DNA of 64,000 bases from Slackia heliotrinireducens DSM 20476 (GTDB lineage: Bacteria; Actinomycetota; Coriobacteriia; Coriobacteriales; Eggerthellaceae). The DNA lies in contig NC_013165.1 of NCBI RefSeq assembly GCF_000023885.1, forward strand, positions 1,116,001 through 1,180,000. The letters run 5' to 3'. Below the pieces are notes generated by a model. That model searched no databases, was not told the DNA's origin, and worked only from the letters and a program-made list of their open reading frames with translations. A program made the position numbers and the translations under genes. Of this stretch, positions 35,701 to 45,488 are shown piece after piece (position 1 is the first letter of the stretch; every line of letters begins with the position of its first letter).

Positions 35701-36316
35701 GGGCACCATCGACTCGTCAGCCGCCGAAGAGTACGAAGCCATGAACGAGCGCTACGAGTACCTATCCTCTCAGATCGAGGATATGGAGGCCGCCCGCCGT
35801 TCGCTCATGCGCATCATCGACGCCATCGACGATCGCATGCAGGAGCAGTTCAACGCCACCTTCGAGGCGGTCAACGCGAACTTCTCGGATATCTTCGCAC
35901 GCCTGTTCCCCGGCGGAAGCGGCTCGCTGGAGCTGGTGGACACGGGGGAGGGCAGCCCGCAGGGCGTTGAGGTGAACGCGCAGCCCCGCGGCAAACGCCT
36001 CACCAAGATGATGCTCATGTCCGGCGGCGAGAAATCGCTGACGGCATTGGCCCTGCTGTTCGCCGTATACAAGATTCGCTCCACCCCGTTCTACATCCTG
36101 GACGAGGCTGAGGCCGCACTTGATGACAGCAACCTGCGCCGCCTGACGGCGTACCTGGAGGCGCTGCGCCACGAGACGCAGCTGATCCTCATCACCCATC
36201 AACGCCGCACCATGGAGATGTCGGATGTGCTGTATGGTGTATCCATGCAATCCGACGGCGTCACCAAGGTCGTGTCGCAGAAGCTCGACCGCGCCTTGGC
36301 CGAATCGAAACGATAG
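32792..36316 (+). CDS. smc: Chromosome segregation protein SMC
   Basis: Condensin ATPase organising and segregating the chromosome with ScpA/ScpB. The 1174-residue length is normal. The Walker A motif GPNGSGKSN (31-39) is at the N-terminus. Two long coiled coils flank a hinge (about 510-655). The C-terminal head has the ABC signature MSGGEKS (about 1076-1082) and Walker B ILDEAEAALDDSN with DEAEA at 1104-1108. The rnc-smc-ftsY-ffh order is typical of Gram-positives. Confidence 0.97.
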   Translation: MYLKSLVLKGFKSFADRQVISLEPGITAIVGPNGSGKSNISDAVLWVLGERNPKHLRGQAMEDVIFAGSSARKSVGVAEVELVLDNSDGTLPVDYAEVSLTRRMYRSGESEYLINGAPARRMDFMDILHDTGLGTGTHSIIGQGNLDAILSSKPIDRRALIEEAAGVLKHKQRKERSARKLASMDNHLLRVKDVAAEVERQLKPLARKAKRAEAYQGLSSELAQLNLLLAVDDLRRLQRAWDGALKEETEAAALIDVKRFELEQSNEKLEKLQVMLQEKGLYVGDLTERRGRFHMVVERIDSADMILSEKARSIASRLENARNTSSGSARRIGLLSDEVDELSARLDAEVAKRDTLETETKELESRVAVLRANLSAFDTQAGEVQTRLRTCERDIEKKNAALVKMQESAASATARRTMLTERRAEVLQDLERAKAELDTHCQGIDAQAAEIEKLTEDSRKAALEADAADRAVKVARQERKDARDALQSLQGEIRALKQVVRSMQTKSEASELMSRQGFELDGDAKSLASLMRVRDGLEPLVERLLGDDVASLFVHDADTARNLVSDVNAAGLNGEASVLFPGAQGRHADGARLLDRIDADADVMGALESLIGDVVVVDTVDEAFAGSAEAGVRYLTRDGVLVWPGSKARVLGRVEEGEGMLAYERRIAELEGKVGGLEAAVASAEAALTAADEDLERKQAMSLDLARTSAQKKGDHASAQAERGRLAARVGTLEANLQSLGTELAAVESKLSDSDPQIADAQAALAILRAERDELQSKSAESQSQRAALSDDVQQASSKASESKLAFATSKERVSSLIREHGERRRDLDRARRACERADGDIRLLSAAEARIAPLHAIFASLRESAQAYVDDLAGKAALEQSSSAGLNDAIGAARTASRDAQKQLDDATQRLNDIRVSKGKLEVQVEAAITTIVDECGVPLDVALETAEPEDRATAESRAFELRRKIERMGTIDSSAAEEYEAMNERYEYLSSQIEDMEAARRSLMRIIDAIDDRMQEQFNATFEAVNANFSDIFARLFPGGSGSLELVDTGEGSPQGVEVNAQPRGKRLTKMMLMSGGEKSLTALALLFAVYKIRSTPFYILDEAEAALDDSNLRRLTAYLEALRHETQLILITHQRRTMEMSDVLYGVSMQSDGVTKVVSQKLDRALAESKR

Positions 36317-36324
36317 GAGCCACC

Positions 36325-37239
36325 ATGTCCTGGTTTGACCGCATGAAAGCCGGCTTGTCCAAGAGCCGCGAAAAGTTCCAAGAGTCCATCAACGTCCTGA
36401 CCTTCAGCGGTCCGGATGTGGATGACGACTTTTGGGACAACCTGGAAGAGACCCTCATCATGAGCGATATGGGCGCCCGCGCGGCCACCAAGATCGTCGA
36501 GGAGATGAAAGACACCACCCAGCGCAAGGCCCTGGCCAACGCCGACGCCATCATGGACGTGCTGTGCGACCGCATCGCCGACACATTCACCGTGGCCAAG
36601 GACGGCGAAGGCCTGGACCAAGATCCGCTGTGCCTGCTGCTGGTGGGCGTGAACGGTTCGGGCAAGACCACCACGGCGGGCAAGATGGCTGCCGAGGCCA
36701 AGGGTAACGGCAAGACCGTGGTCCTGGGCGCCGCCGACACCTTCCGCGCAGCCGCCATCGAGCAGCTGGAGGAGTGGGCCCGCCGCAGCGACGTCACCAT
36801 CGTCGAGCGCGAGCGCGGGTCCGACCCCGCGTCTGTGTGCTACGAGACCTTGGAGGTCGCCGAGAGGGAAGGGGCCGACCTGGTGGTGGTCGACACCGCC
36901 GGACGCCTGCACACCTCGGCCGACCTCATGCGCGAGCTGCAGAAGGTCACGTCCGTCGTGCGCAAGCGCGCCGCATGCCCTGTGATGACGGTGCTCGTGA
37001 TCGATGCCACAACGGGTCAGAACGGCCTGGTGCAGGCACGCACCTTCAACGATGCGCTTGATCTGGACGGCGTCATCGTCACGAAACTGGACGGCACGGC
37101 GAAGGGCGGCATTGCGCTGGCCATCTCGTATGAGCTGGGCCTCCCTATTCTCAAGATCGGCGTCGGCGAAGGCATCGAGGACCTGCGTGACTTCGATGCG
37201 CACGATTTCGCCCGCGCGCTTACCGGAAGCGAGGAATAA
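36325..37239 (+). CDS. ftsY: Signal recognition particle receptor FtsY
   Basis: SRP receptor GTPase that brings ribosome-SRP complexes to the Sec translocon. The 304-residue protein is almost only the NG domain, starting with the amphipathic MSWFDRMKAGLSKSRE helix for membrane contact and lacking the long acidic A domain. G1 is GVNGSGKTT (108-116), G3 DTAGR and G4 TKLDG. AGGAG precedes the ATG. It lies 8 nt after smc and 3 nt before ffh. Confidence 0.96.
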   Translation: MSWFDRMKAGLSKSREKFQESINVLTFSGPDVDDDFWDNLEETLIMSDMGARAATKIVEEMKDTTQRKALANADAIMDVLCDRIADTFTVAKDGEGLDQDPLCLLLVGVNGSGKTTTAGKMAAEAKGNGKTVVLGAADTFRAAAIEQLEEWARRSDVTIVERERGSDPASVCYETLEVAEREGADLVVVDTAGRLHTSADLMRELQKVTSVVRKRAACPVMTVLVIDATTGQNGLVQARTFNDALDLDGVIVTKLDGTAKGGIALAISYELGLPILKIGVGEGIEDLRDFDAHDFARALTGSEE

Positions 37240-37242
37240 CGC

Positions 37243-38679
37243 ATGTTCGAAAGCCTTTCCGACCGACTTCAAAACATATTCAGCGGGCTGCGCGGCAAGG
37301 GCCGCCTGACGGAGGACGACATCAACTCCGCCATGCGCGAGATCCGCATGGCGCTGCTCGAGGCCGACGTCAACTTCAAGGTTGTCAAGCAGTTCACGGC
37401 CGACACCAAGCAGCGCTGCCTTGAGGCCGAGGTGCTGGAGTCGCTGACGCCCGCCCAGAACGTGGTGAAGATCGTCCTTGACGAGCTGACCAAGCTCTTG
37501 GGCGAAAACGACGCCAAGCTCAACACCTCGAGCCGCATCCCCAACGTCATCATGCTGGTGGGCCTGCAGGGCTCCGGCAAGACCACCGCCGCGGCCAAGC
37601 TGGCGTACCTGCTCAAGGGCAAGGGGCATGTGCCCCTGCTGGTCGCAGGCGACGTGTACCGTCCCGCAGCGGCCGACCAGTTGGAAACCCTGGGCGGCGA
37701 AATCGGCGTCAAGGTGTTCCGCGGCGACGGCAAAGATCCCGTCCAGATTGCCAAGGACGGCGTCCGCTACGCCATCGACAACCTGCGCGACGTGGTTATC
37801 GTCGACACCGCCGGCCGTCTGCATGTGGACGAGCAGATGATGGACGAGGCCGCGGCCATCAAGGAGGCCGTCAAGCCTGAGGAGATCCTCATGGTGGTCG
37901 ACGCTATGACCGGCCAGGACGTGGTCAACGTGGCGTCTGCCTTCGCCGAGAAGGTGGAGTTCGACGGCGTGATCATGTCCAAGATGGACGGCGACGCCCG
38001 CGGCGGCGGCGCCCTTTCCCTCAAGCAGGTCACCGGCAAGCCCATCAAGTTCATTTCCGCAGGCGAGAAGCCTGACAGCCTCGAAGAGTTCCATCCCGAC
38101 CGTATGGCCAAGCGCATCCTGGGCATGGGCGACGTGGTGTCCCTCATCGAGCAGGCGTCCAAGATCCAGGCGGAAGAGATCGAAGAGGAGCAGGCCGAGC
38201 GTTTGGCCCGCGCCGACATCAACCTGAACGACTTCCTGGAGATTCGCCGCCAGGTGAACAAGATGGGCGGCATCTCCAAGCTGCTGTCCGCCATGCCGGG
38301 CGGCGACAAGGCCATGGCCGAAGGCAACGTGGACATGAAGGCCCTCGACCGCATGGAGACCGTCATCTACTCCATGACCGCCCACGAGCGCGAGCATCCC
38401 GAAGTGCTCAACGCGTCCCGCCGCCAGCGCATCGCCGCCGGCTGCGGCCTGACCGTCCAAGACGTCAACCAGGTCATGAAGCAGTTCAACGAGACCCGCA
38501 AGATGGTCAAGCAGATGATGCGCAAGCAGGAGCAGGCCATGGGCAACCGGGCCTCCCGCCGCAAGGGCAAGAAGGGCAAGAAGGGCAAGCGCGGCATGGG
38601 CCGCGGCCTGATGCCCGGTGGCATGTCCATGGGGCAGATGCGCGACCTGCAGAAGATGTTCGAAGACGCCGGCATGTAG
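37243..38679 (+). CDS. ffh: Signal recognition particle protein Ffh
   Basis: SRP54 GTPase that binds 4.5S RNA and signal sequences. The 478-residue product has an N domain, a G domain with G1 GLQGSGKTT (107-115), DTAGR and SKMDGDARGGGA, and a Met-rich M domain (about 330-478) ending in a strongly basic Lys/Gly stretch and MPGGMSMGQM. The 4.5S RNA gene was not found in this window. The gene terminates the operon. Confidence 0.97.
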   Translation: MFESLSDRLQNIFSGLRGKGRLTEDDINSAMREIRMALLEADVNFKVVKQFTADTKQRCLEAEVLESLTPAQNVVKIVLDELTKLLGENDAKLNTSSRIPNVIMLVGLQGSGKTTAAAKLAYLLKGKGHVPLLVAGDVYRPAAADQLETLGGEIGVKVFRGDGKDPVQIAKDGVRYAIDNLRDVVIVDTAGRLHVDEQMMDEAAAIKEAVKPEEILMVVDAMTGQDVVNVASAFAEKVEFDGVIMSKMDGDARGGGALSLKQVTGKPIKFISAGEKPDSLEEFHPDRMAKRILGMGDVVSLIEQASKIQAEEIEEEQAERLARADINLNDFLEIRRQVNKMGGISKLLSAMPGGDKAMAEGNVDMKALDRMETVIYSMTAHEREHPEVLNASRRQRIAAGCGLTVQDVNQVMKQFNETRKMVKQMMRKQEQAMGNRASRRKGKKGKKGKRGMGRGLMPGGMSMGQMRDLQKMFEDAGM

Positions 38680-38700
38680 GCGCCTTCGCCCAACGATAGC

Positions 38701-38733
38701 AAGGGGGACGGGCCGACCGGTCCGTCCCTTTGT
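38701..38733 (+). terminator. Probable terminator of the smc-ftsY-ffh operon
   Basis: The imperfect stem AAGGGGGACGGGCC/GGTCCGTCCCTT is followed by TTGTGTTT, 21 nt after the ffh stop. Confidence 0.6.
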
Positions 38734-38867
38734 GTTTATGGGGCGCGGCAGGGCGTTTGCGCTGCAGGTGGTCGGCGTTTTTAAAGAAACCGTCAGAGAA
38801 AACCCGCTTGAGCCGTTTCGGTGTGTCGCTCGTCTGCGTTATCGGCCGCAACACCGTTGCAACCATG

Positions 38868-38895
38868 TTCACAGCACCTTCCTTTGGTCTATAAT
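38868..38895 (+). promoter_or_regulatory. Promoter of gap
   Basis: A perfect -10 box TATAAT (38890-38895) is spaced 16 nt from TTCACA (38868-38873), leaving about 27 nt of leader to the gap start. Confidence 0.65.
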
Positions 38896-38929
38896 CAAAC
38901 AGTATGGTAAACCTAGAAAGGGGTTTCGA

Positions 38930-39931
38930 ATGACGACACGTGTAGGTATTAATGGTTTCGGACGCATCGGTCGCCTTGTTTGCAGGGTTATGCTCAACGA
39001 TCCCGATTTCGAAGTAGTAGCCATTAACTACAGCCACAGCTTTGAATCCGCCGCGCATCTGTTGAAGTACGACTCCGTGCAGGGCCGCGCCTTCGACAAG
39101 GTTGAAGTGACCGAGAACGGCATCAAAGCCAACGGTCAGGAGATCAAGATCGTCTCCTCCCGCAATCCTGAGGAGATTCCCTGGGGCGAGCTGGGTGTCG
39201 ACCTCGTTATCGAGTCCACGGGCAAGTTCCGCGACCGCGAAGGCTGCGAGAAGCACCTTGCCGCCGGCGCCAAGAAGGTCCTGGTGACCGCTCCCGCCAA
39301 GGGCGAGGACATCACCATCGTCATGGGCGTCAACGACGAGCTCTACGACAAAGAGAAGCACCACATCGTCTCCAACGCCTCTTGCACCACCAACTGCCTG
39401 GCACCCTTCGCCAAGGTCCTTCTGGAGGAGTTCGGCATCGTCCGCGGCTACATGAACACTATCCATGCGTACACCAACGACCAGCGCATTCTGGACGGCA
39501 CCCATAAGGACCTGCGTCGCGCCCGCACCGCCGGCATGTCCATGATCCCCACCACCACCGGCGCCGCCCGTGCCGTGTCCTTGGTCCTTCCCGAACTGAA
39601 GGGCAAGCTCGACGGCTTCGCAACCCGCGTTCCCACGCCTGACGGATCCATGGTCGACCTCACGGTCCAGCTGGCTCGCCCGGTCACCAAGGAAGAGATC
39701 AACGCCGCCATGAAGAAGGCCGCGGAAGGTCCTCTGAAGGGCATCCTGGAGTACTGCGACGAGCCCATCGTCTCCATCGACATCGTGGGCAACCCGGCAT
39801 CCTCCATCTTCGACAGCATGCTGACCATGGTCCTGGGCGACAACAGCGACCTGGTCAAGTGCGTTTCCTGGTACGACAACGAGTGGGGTTACTCCAACCG
39901 CGTCGTCGACCTTGCCAGGATCATGCTCTAA
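38930..39931 (+). CDS. gap: Glyceraldehyde-3-phosphate dehydrogenase, GapB-like cofactor site
   Basis: Catalyses phosphorylating oxidation of glyceraldehyde-3-phosphate. The 333-residue protein has GINGFGRIG (6-14), catalytic C152 in SNASCTTNC and H179 in NTIHAYTND. The cofactor-selecting position after VVAIN, usually Asp (IND) in NAD-dependent glycolytic enzymes, is Tyr34. This recalls GapB-type enzymes that accept NADP. AGAAAGGGG precedes the ATG at 38930. It is separated from pgk-tpiA by a terminator, so those two may be partly uncoupled. Confidence 0.93.
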   Translation: MTTRVGINGFGRIGRLVCRVMLNDPDFEVVAINYSHSFESAAHLLKYDSVQGRAFDKVEVTENGIKANGQEIKIVSSRNPEEIPWGELGVDLVIESTGKFRDREGCEKHLAAGAKKVLVTAPAKGEDITIVMGVNDELYDKEKHHIVSNASCTTNCLAPFAKVLLEEFGIVRGYMNTIHAYTNDQRILDGTHKDLRRARTAGMSMIPTTTGAARAVSLVLPELKGKLDGFATRVPTPDGSMVDLTVQLARPVTKEEINAAMKKAAEGPLKGILEYCDEPIVSIDIVGNPASSIFDSMLTMVLGDNSDLVKCVSWYDNEWGYSNRVVDLARIML

Positions 39932-39946
39932 CGCTTTGCAACGCGT

Positions 39947-39980
39947 AAGGCCGCCTCATACCACAGGCGGCCTTTTTTAT
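39947..39980 (+). terminator. Terminator between gap and pgk
   Basis: The 10-bp stem AAGGCCGCCT/AGGCGGCCTT has an 8-nt loop and is followed by TTTT, 15 nt after the gap stop and 24 nt before pgk. No separate pgk promoter was evident, so partial read-through is likely. Confidence 0.85.
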
Positions 39981-40003
39981 CGAATCGAAAGGAGAGCCTG
40001 CCT

Positions 40004-41188
<1,185 letters not shown>

Positions 41189-41191
41189 CCT

Positions 41192-41962
41192 ATGGCCCGC
41201 AAACCTTTGATGATCGGCAACTGGAAAATGAACAAGACCCCGGCCGAAAGCGTCGTGCTTTCCCAGGGTATCTCCAACCGCTACAACCGCAAGTGGGACA
41301 AGGTCGGCGTGGTGCTGTGCCCGCCGTCCATCGACCTGCGTCCGGTGGTCACCGTGTTGGACTATGACAAGTCCCTCATCGAGGTGGGCGCCCAGAACGT
41401 GCATTGGGAGCCCAGCGGTGCCTTCACGGGCGAGATCAGCATCCCCATGTTGAAGGACGTGGGCGCCACCTGGTGCATCGTGGGCCACTCCGAGCGCCGC
41501 GAGATGTTCGCCGAGACCGACGAGACCGTGAACCTCAAGGTTCGCGCCCTGGTCGACGCCCGGCTGCATCCCATCGTCTGCGTAGGGGAGAGCCTGGCCG
41601 TCCGCGACGCCGGCACCACCATCGGCTTCGTGACCGACCAGGTCCGCGCCGCGTTCGCCGGCCTGGAGCCCGCCGAGGCCGCCCTTGCCGTGGTCGCCTA
41701 CGAGCCCATCTGGGCCATCGGCACGGGCCGCACCGCCACGCCCGAGCAGGCCCAGGAAGTCTGCGCCGCCATCCGCGCCACGCTGGCCGACATGTTCGGT
41801 ACGGAAACCGCCCAAAGCATGCGCATCCTGTACGGCGGCTCGATGAAGCCCGCCAACGTGGACATGTTCATGCCCTGCGAAGACATCGACGGCGGCCTGA
41901 TCGGCGGAGCCGCCCTGAAGGTGGAGGACTTCACCGCACTGGTGGAGGCGGCAGGCAAGTAG
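41192..41962 (+). CDS. tpiA: Triose-phosphate isomerase
   Basis: Interconverts dihydroxyacetone phosphate and glyceraldehyde-3-phosphate. The 256-residue TIM barrel has GNWKMNK (9-15, catalytic Lys), the catalytic His in GHSERR (about 98-103) and catalytic Glu in AYEPIWAIGTG (about 169-179), followed by YGGSMKPAN. GAGGAGG precedes the ATG. It is the last gene of the glycolytic cluster. Confidence 0.96.
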   Translation: MARKPLMIGNWKMNKTPAESVVLSQGISNRYNRKWDKVGVVLCPPSIDLRPVVTVLDYDKSLIEVGAQNVHWEPSGAFTGEISIPMLKDVGATWCIVGHSERREMFAETDETVNLKVRALVDARLHPIVCVGESLAVRDAGTTIGFVTDQVRAAFAGLEPAEAALAVVAYEPIWAIGTGRTATPEQAQEVCAAIRATLADMFGTETAQSMRILYGGSMKPANVDMFMPCEDIDGGLIGGAALKVEDFTALVEAAGK

Positions 41963-41991
41963 GACGTCGCTTCGGCCATACGCCCGTTTCG

Positions 41992-42019
41992 CAACCCGCA
42001 CCCTGTGTGCGGGTTGTTC
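41992..42019 (+). terminator. Terminator of pgk-tpiA
   Basis: The 9-bp stem CAACCCGCA/TGCGGGTTG is followed by TTCT. Confidence 0.75.
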
Positions 42020-42111
42020 TGTATCGAGGGATTGGGCTTGCATCGGCGCATTCGATGGTATGATGCTTCGATACGTCAACGATTATAGACCTGCAATGAG
42101 GAGTGATGGAC

Positions 42112-43023
42112 ATGGCCGAAACCGAGGAGCACGGCGTAGATGCGATCCTTGCCAACGGCAAGCCCCGCAAGGTCGGCATCGCCGGACTGGGCCTGATCGG
42201 CGGCTCGTTTGCCAAAAGCTATTCCGAGGCCGGCTGCACGGTCTACGGGTGGAACCGGACGGAAAGCACCTTGGCCGCGGCCATCAACGAGCGCTCCGTG
42301 TCCGCAAAGCTCGACGAAACCAACATCGGCGAGTGCGATTGCATCCTGGTTGCCCTGTATCCCCAGGTCACCATCGATTGGGTTACCCAGATGGCGCCTT
42401 ACATCGAGCCGGGCACCCTGGTCATCGACTGCGGCGGCGTCAAGCGCGTGATCTGCGAGCCCCTCTTCGAGCTGGCAGAACAGCACGGCTTCGTCTTCAT
42501 GGGAGGCCATCCCATGGCCGGCACGCAGTACTCCGGTTTCCGCTACGCGAAGTTCGACCTGTACGCGGGCGAACCCTTCGTTTTGGTGCCTCCTGCCATC
42601 TACGACCCCCGCATCATCCAGGCTGCCGAGCTGGCCTTGGCGCCCTGCGGGTTCGGCACCTTCTCGGTCACCACGCCCGAGAAGCACGACGAGCTCATCG
42701 CCTATACCTCGCAGCTGGCCCATGTGGTGAGCTCCGCGTTCATCAAAAGCCCTACGGCCTTAAAGCACCGCGGCTTTTCGGCGGGAAGCTACAAGGATTT
42801 GACCCGCGTTGCCGAGATGAACGCAGCCATGTGGACGGAATTGTTCTTGGACAACGCCGACAACCTGACGACCGAGATAGACCGCGTCATCTGCGAGCTT
42901 GAGCGTTACCGCGACGCTATAACCGACGGCGACAGCGAGCATCTGCAGGAGCTTCTGCAGGCCGGCACCGACGCCAAGGCCAAGGCCGACGGGCGGTGGC
43001 CCGACCGCAGTCGCAGTTCGTAA
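42112..43023 (+). CDS. tyrA: Prephenate dehydrogenase
   Basis: NAD(P)-dependent oxidative decarboxylation of prephenate to 4-hydroxyphenylpyruvate on the tyrosine branch. The 303-residue protein has the Rossmann motif GLGLIGGS (about 21-28), DCGGVKR (about 107-113) and the catalytic region GGHPMAGTQYSG (about 131-142). No ACT domain is present at the C-terminus, so tyrosine feedback through ACT is absent. GAGGAG lies 8 nt before the ATG at 42112; GTG 42103 and ATG 42106 are too close to it. It begins the tyrA-aroC-pheA cluster. Confidence 0.9.
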   Translation: MAETEEHGVDAILANGKPRKVGIAGLGLIGGSFAKSYSEAGCTVYGWNRTESTLAAAINERSVSAKLDETNIGECDCILVALYPQVTIDWVTQMAPYIEPGTLVIDCGGVKRVICEPLFELAEQHGFVFMGGHPMAGTQYSGFRYAKFDLYAGEPFVLVPPAIYDPRIIQAAELALAPCGFGTFSVTTPEKHDELIAYTSQLAHVVSSAFIKSPTALKHRGFSAGSYKDLTRVAEMNAAMWTELFLDNADNLTTEIDRVICELERYRDAITDGDSEHLQELLQAGTDAKAKADGRWPDRSRSS

Positions 43024-43078
43024 ACTCGCAGCGGCACGTGCCGCCGACCGGACCCATAGACAGAAGAAGGAGAACCCC

Positions 43079-44167
43079 TTGGCATCGAACATCGGGAAGA
43101 ACGTTCGCATACAGGTTTTCGGGCAGAGCCATTCTGCCGCCATCGGCGTGACCATCGACGGAATCCCTGCCGGCAAACGCATCGATACGGATGAGCTGCA
43201 GGCGTTTCTGGACCGTCGGGCACCTGGGCGGCTGCCGTGGGTGACCCCTCGGAAAGAAGCGGACCGCGTCGAGTTTCTGAGCGGCCTTGTCGACGGTGTG
43301 ACCTGCGGCGCTCCCATCGGTGCCGTTATCGCCAACACCAACACCAGGTCTTCCGACTACGCCCGTCTCGACCGCGTGCCCCGGCCGGGCCATGCCGACT
43401 ACGTGGCCCGGGAGAAGTACCACGGCGCCCAGGATTTCGCGGGGGGAGGGCATTTCTCCGGACGTCTGACCGCGCCTTTGTGCGTGGCCGGCGGCATCGC
43501 TTTGCAGCTGCTGCGTGAGGAAGGCGTGCGCATCGGCGCGCATCTGGCCCGTGCGGCCTGCATCGACGACGCGTGCTATCCGTTGCAGGGCATTACGGCC
43601 GACATGCTGGACGCCGCCAAGGGAAAGGACATGCCCGTGCTTGACGACGCGGCCGGCCAGGCCATGGCCCAGGCCATCCTTGCTGCCCGTGAGGCCTGCG
43701 ACTCCGTGGGCGGGGTGGTGGAATGCGCTGCCATCGGCGTGCCGGTAGGGCTGGGCGACCCCATGTTCGACGGCGTCGAGAACGTCATTGCGAAGTACTG
43801 CTTCGGCATACCGGCCGTGAAGGGCATCGAATTCGGCGTCGGGTTCGAAGCGGCTGACCTGGCAGGTTCCGTCAACAACGACGCCTACCGTTTCGAAAAC
43901 GGAAAGGTGCGCTTCGAAAGCAACAACGCAGGCGGGGCCTTGGGCGGCATCTCCACGGGTGAACCCGTGGTGTTCCGCCTGGCTTTCAAGCCCACGCCTT
44001 CCATATCCGGCGTGCAGCACAGCGTGAACCTGGACACCGGGCAGAACGAAGACCTGTCGGTCCGCGGCAGGCACGACCCCTGCGTGGCCGTGCGCGCGGT
44101 TCCCGTGGTCGAGGCCGTGTGCGCGCTGGCCCTGTACGACATGATGCTGGAATCGAGGATGCGATGA
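43079..44167 (+). CDS. aroC: Chorismate synthase
   Basis: FMN-dependent elimination of EPSP to chorismate, the last common step of aromatic synthesis. The 362-residue product contains GQSHSAAIG (14-22), RRAPGRLPW and GGHFSGRLTAP (about 121-131), and the C-terminal GRHDPCVAVRAVP. It begins with TTG (43079), preceded by AGAAGGAG at 6-nt spacing; no ATG/GTG alternative keeps the conserved N-terminus. A perfect 14-bp palindrome GCGGCACGTGCCGC lies at 43031-43044 between tyrA and aroC. It overlaps pheA by 4 nt. Confidence 0.95.
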   Translation: MASNIGKNVRIQVFGQSHSAAIGVTIDGIPAGKRIDTDELQAFLDRRAPGRLPWVTPRKEADRVEFLSGLVDGVTCGAPIGAVIANTNTRSSDYARLDRVPRPGHADYVAREKYHGAQDFAGGGHFSGRLTAPLCVAGGIALQLLREEGVRIGAHLARAACIDDACYPLQGITADMLDAAKGKDMPVLDDAAGQAMAQAILAAREACDSVGGVVECAAIGVPVGLGDPMFDGVENVIAKYCFGIPAVKGIEFGVGFEAADLAGSVNNDAYRFENGKVRFESNNAGGALGGISTGEPVVFRLAFKPTPSISGVQHSVNLDTGQNEDLSVRGRHDPCVAVRAVPVVEAVCALALYDMMLESRMR

Positions 44168-45375
44168 TGGATACGAACAAGACGGATGCCGCTGCGGACA
44201 CCACGCCGGAGCATGTGGTCGACCTGGTTCGGTCCCGCGAGCGCATCGACGAGATAGACAAGAAGATAGTGGAGCTGTTCTGCGAGCGCATGGACGTAGT
44301 CAAGGACGTGGCCGTGTACAAGGCTGCCACGGGCAAGGCCGTGTTCGATGCGGAGCGCGAACGCCAGAAGATCGAGCGCGCAACCGCCCAGGCCGATGCG
44401 AAGTACGGCGAGTTCGTCGCGCCGCTGTTCACCATGCTTATGGAGCTCAGCCGGTCTTACCAGGACCGCCAGCTGCATCCCCAAAGCGAACTGTCCCGGT
44501 TCGTTTCGTCCATCCCGCGTAAGGGGGCGTTTCCCCAGAAGGCCCGTGTGGCGTGTCAAGGCGCGCTCGGCTCGTGGGCCTATTCCGCCACGAAGCGCAT
44601 GGTCCCCGGTGCCGACATTGATTTCGAGGACACATGGGAAGGGGTCTGCGACAAAGTGGCGGCCGGCGAGGCGGATTTTGGCGTCATGCCTCTTGAGAAC
44701 ACCACCACAGGCACGGTGACCCGCGCATGGGATCTGCTGCACGCCAAGGGGCTGTACGTGGTCCGCTCAGTGAACCTGCGCATCGACCAGTGCCTGCTGG
44801 CGAAGCCGGGCACCAAGCTCGAGGACATCCGCGAGGTGTTCTCCCATGAACAAGGCCTTCGCCAATGCGCGAGCTACCTCGAGTCGCTCGATGCTGGCAT
44901 GAGGCGCTCCATTCGCGAGAACACCGCAAGCGCCGCCCGAGCGGTTGCACAGAGCGAACGGACCGATGTGGCCGCCATCGCATCGGCCGATTGCGCCGAA
45001 CTGTACGGCTTGGAGGTGCTGGTCCCTTCGATCCAGGACATGAAGGAGAACCTGACCAGGTTCGCCTGTTTCGCCAAATCGCCCGTGGTCTACGACGAGG
45101 CCGACCGCACGTCGCTTATGCTGATCACGCCCCATGAGCCTGGCTCGCTCTTCCGGGTCATATCGCGGTTTGCAGCCCTGGGCATCAACATGGCCAAGCT
45201 GGAGAGCCGTCCCATCCCGGGTCGCGAGTTCGAGTTCATGTTCTACCTGGATGTCGAGTCGACGCCGAAAGACGAAGTGTTCATGAAGGCTGCGGCGCAG
45301 ATTCCCTACATCAGCGAGCAGCTGCATTTCCTCGGGAGCTACGCCGACGTCTCGCAGGGGAGCGAAGGCCGTTAG
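44164..45375 (+). CDS. pheA: Bifunctional chorismate mutase / prephenate dehydratase
   Basis: Converts chorismate via prephenate to phenylpyruvate on the phenylalanine branch. The 403-residue fusion has an AroQ-type chorismate mutase (about 18-100, RERIDEIDKKIVELF), a prephenate dehydratase domain (about 115-290) with NTTTGTV and the catalytic TRF motif in NLTRFACF, and a C-terminal ACT domain (about 310-390) with the Phe-binding ESRP. Feedback inhibition by phenylalanine is therefore expected. The start overlaps the aroC stop. Confidence 0.94.
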   Translation: MMDTNKTDAAADTTPEHVVDLVRSRERIDEIDKKIVELFCERMDVVKDVAVYKAATGKAVFDAERERQKIERATAQADAKYGEFVAPLFTMLMELSRSYQDRQLHPQSELSRFVSSIPRKGAFPQKARVACQGALGSWAYSATKRMVPGADIDFEDTWEGVCDKVAAGEADFGVMPLENTTTGTVTRAWDLLHAKGLYVVRSVNLRIDQCLLAKPGTKLEDIREVFSHEQGLRQCASYLESLDAGMRRSIRENTASAARAVAQSERTDVAAIASADCAELYGLEVLVPSIQDMKENLTRFACFAKSPVVYDEADRTSLMLITPHEPGSLFRVISRFAALGINMAKLESRPIPGREFEFMFYLDVESTPKDEVFMKAAAQIPYISEQLHFLGSYADVSQGSEGR

Positions 45376-45418
45376 GAGACCGTGAGCATGTCGGGATTTG
45401 TTGTATTTCGATTCTACC

Positions 45419-45448
45419 TTGCGTGTCCCAGGTTCCAGCAGGTATAAT
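45419..45448 (+). promoter_or_regulatory. Promoter of secG
   Basis: TTGCGT (45419-45424) and a perfect TATAAT (45443-45448) are spaced 18 nt apart and lie 41 nt before the secG start. Confidence 0.7.
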
Positions 45449-45488
45449 TCATAACTTGCGTATTGATACATTCGAAGGAGTTTGAGTC

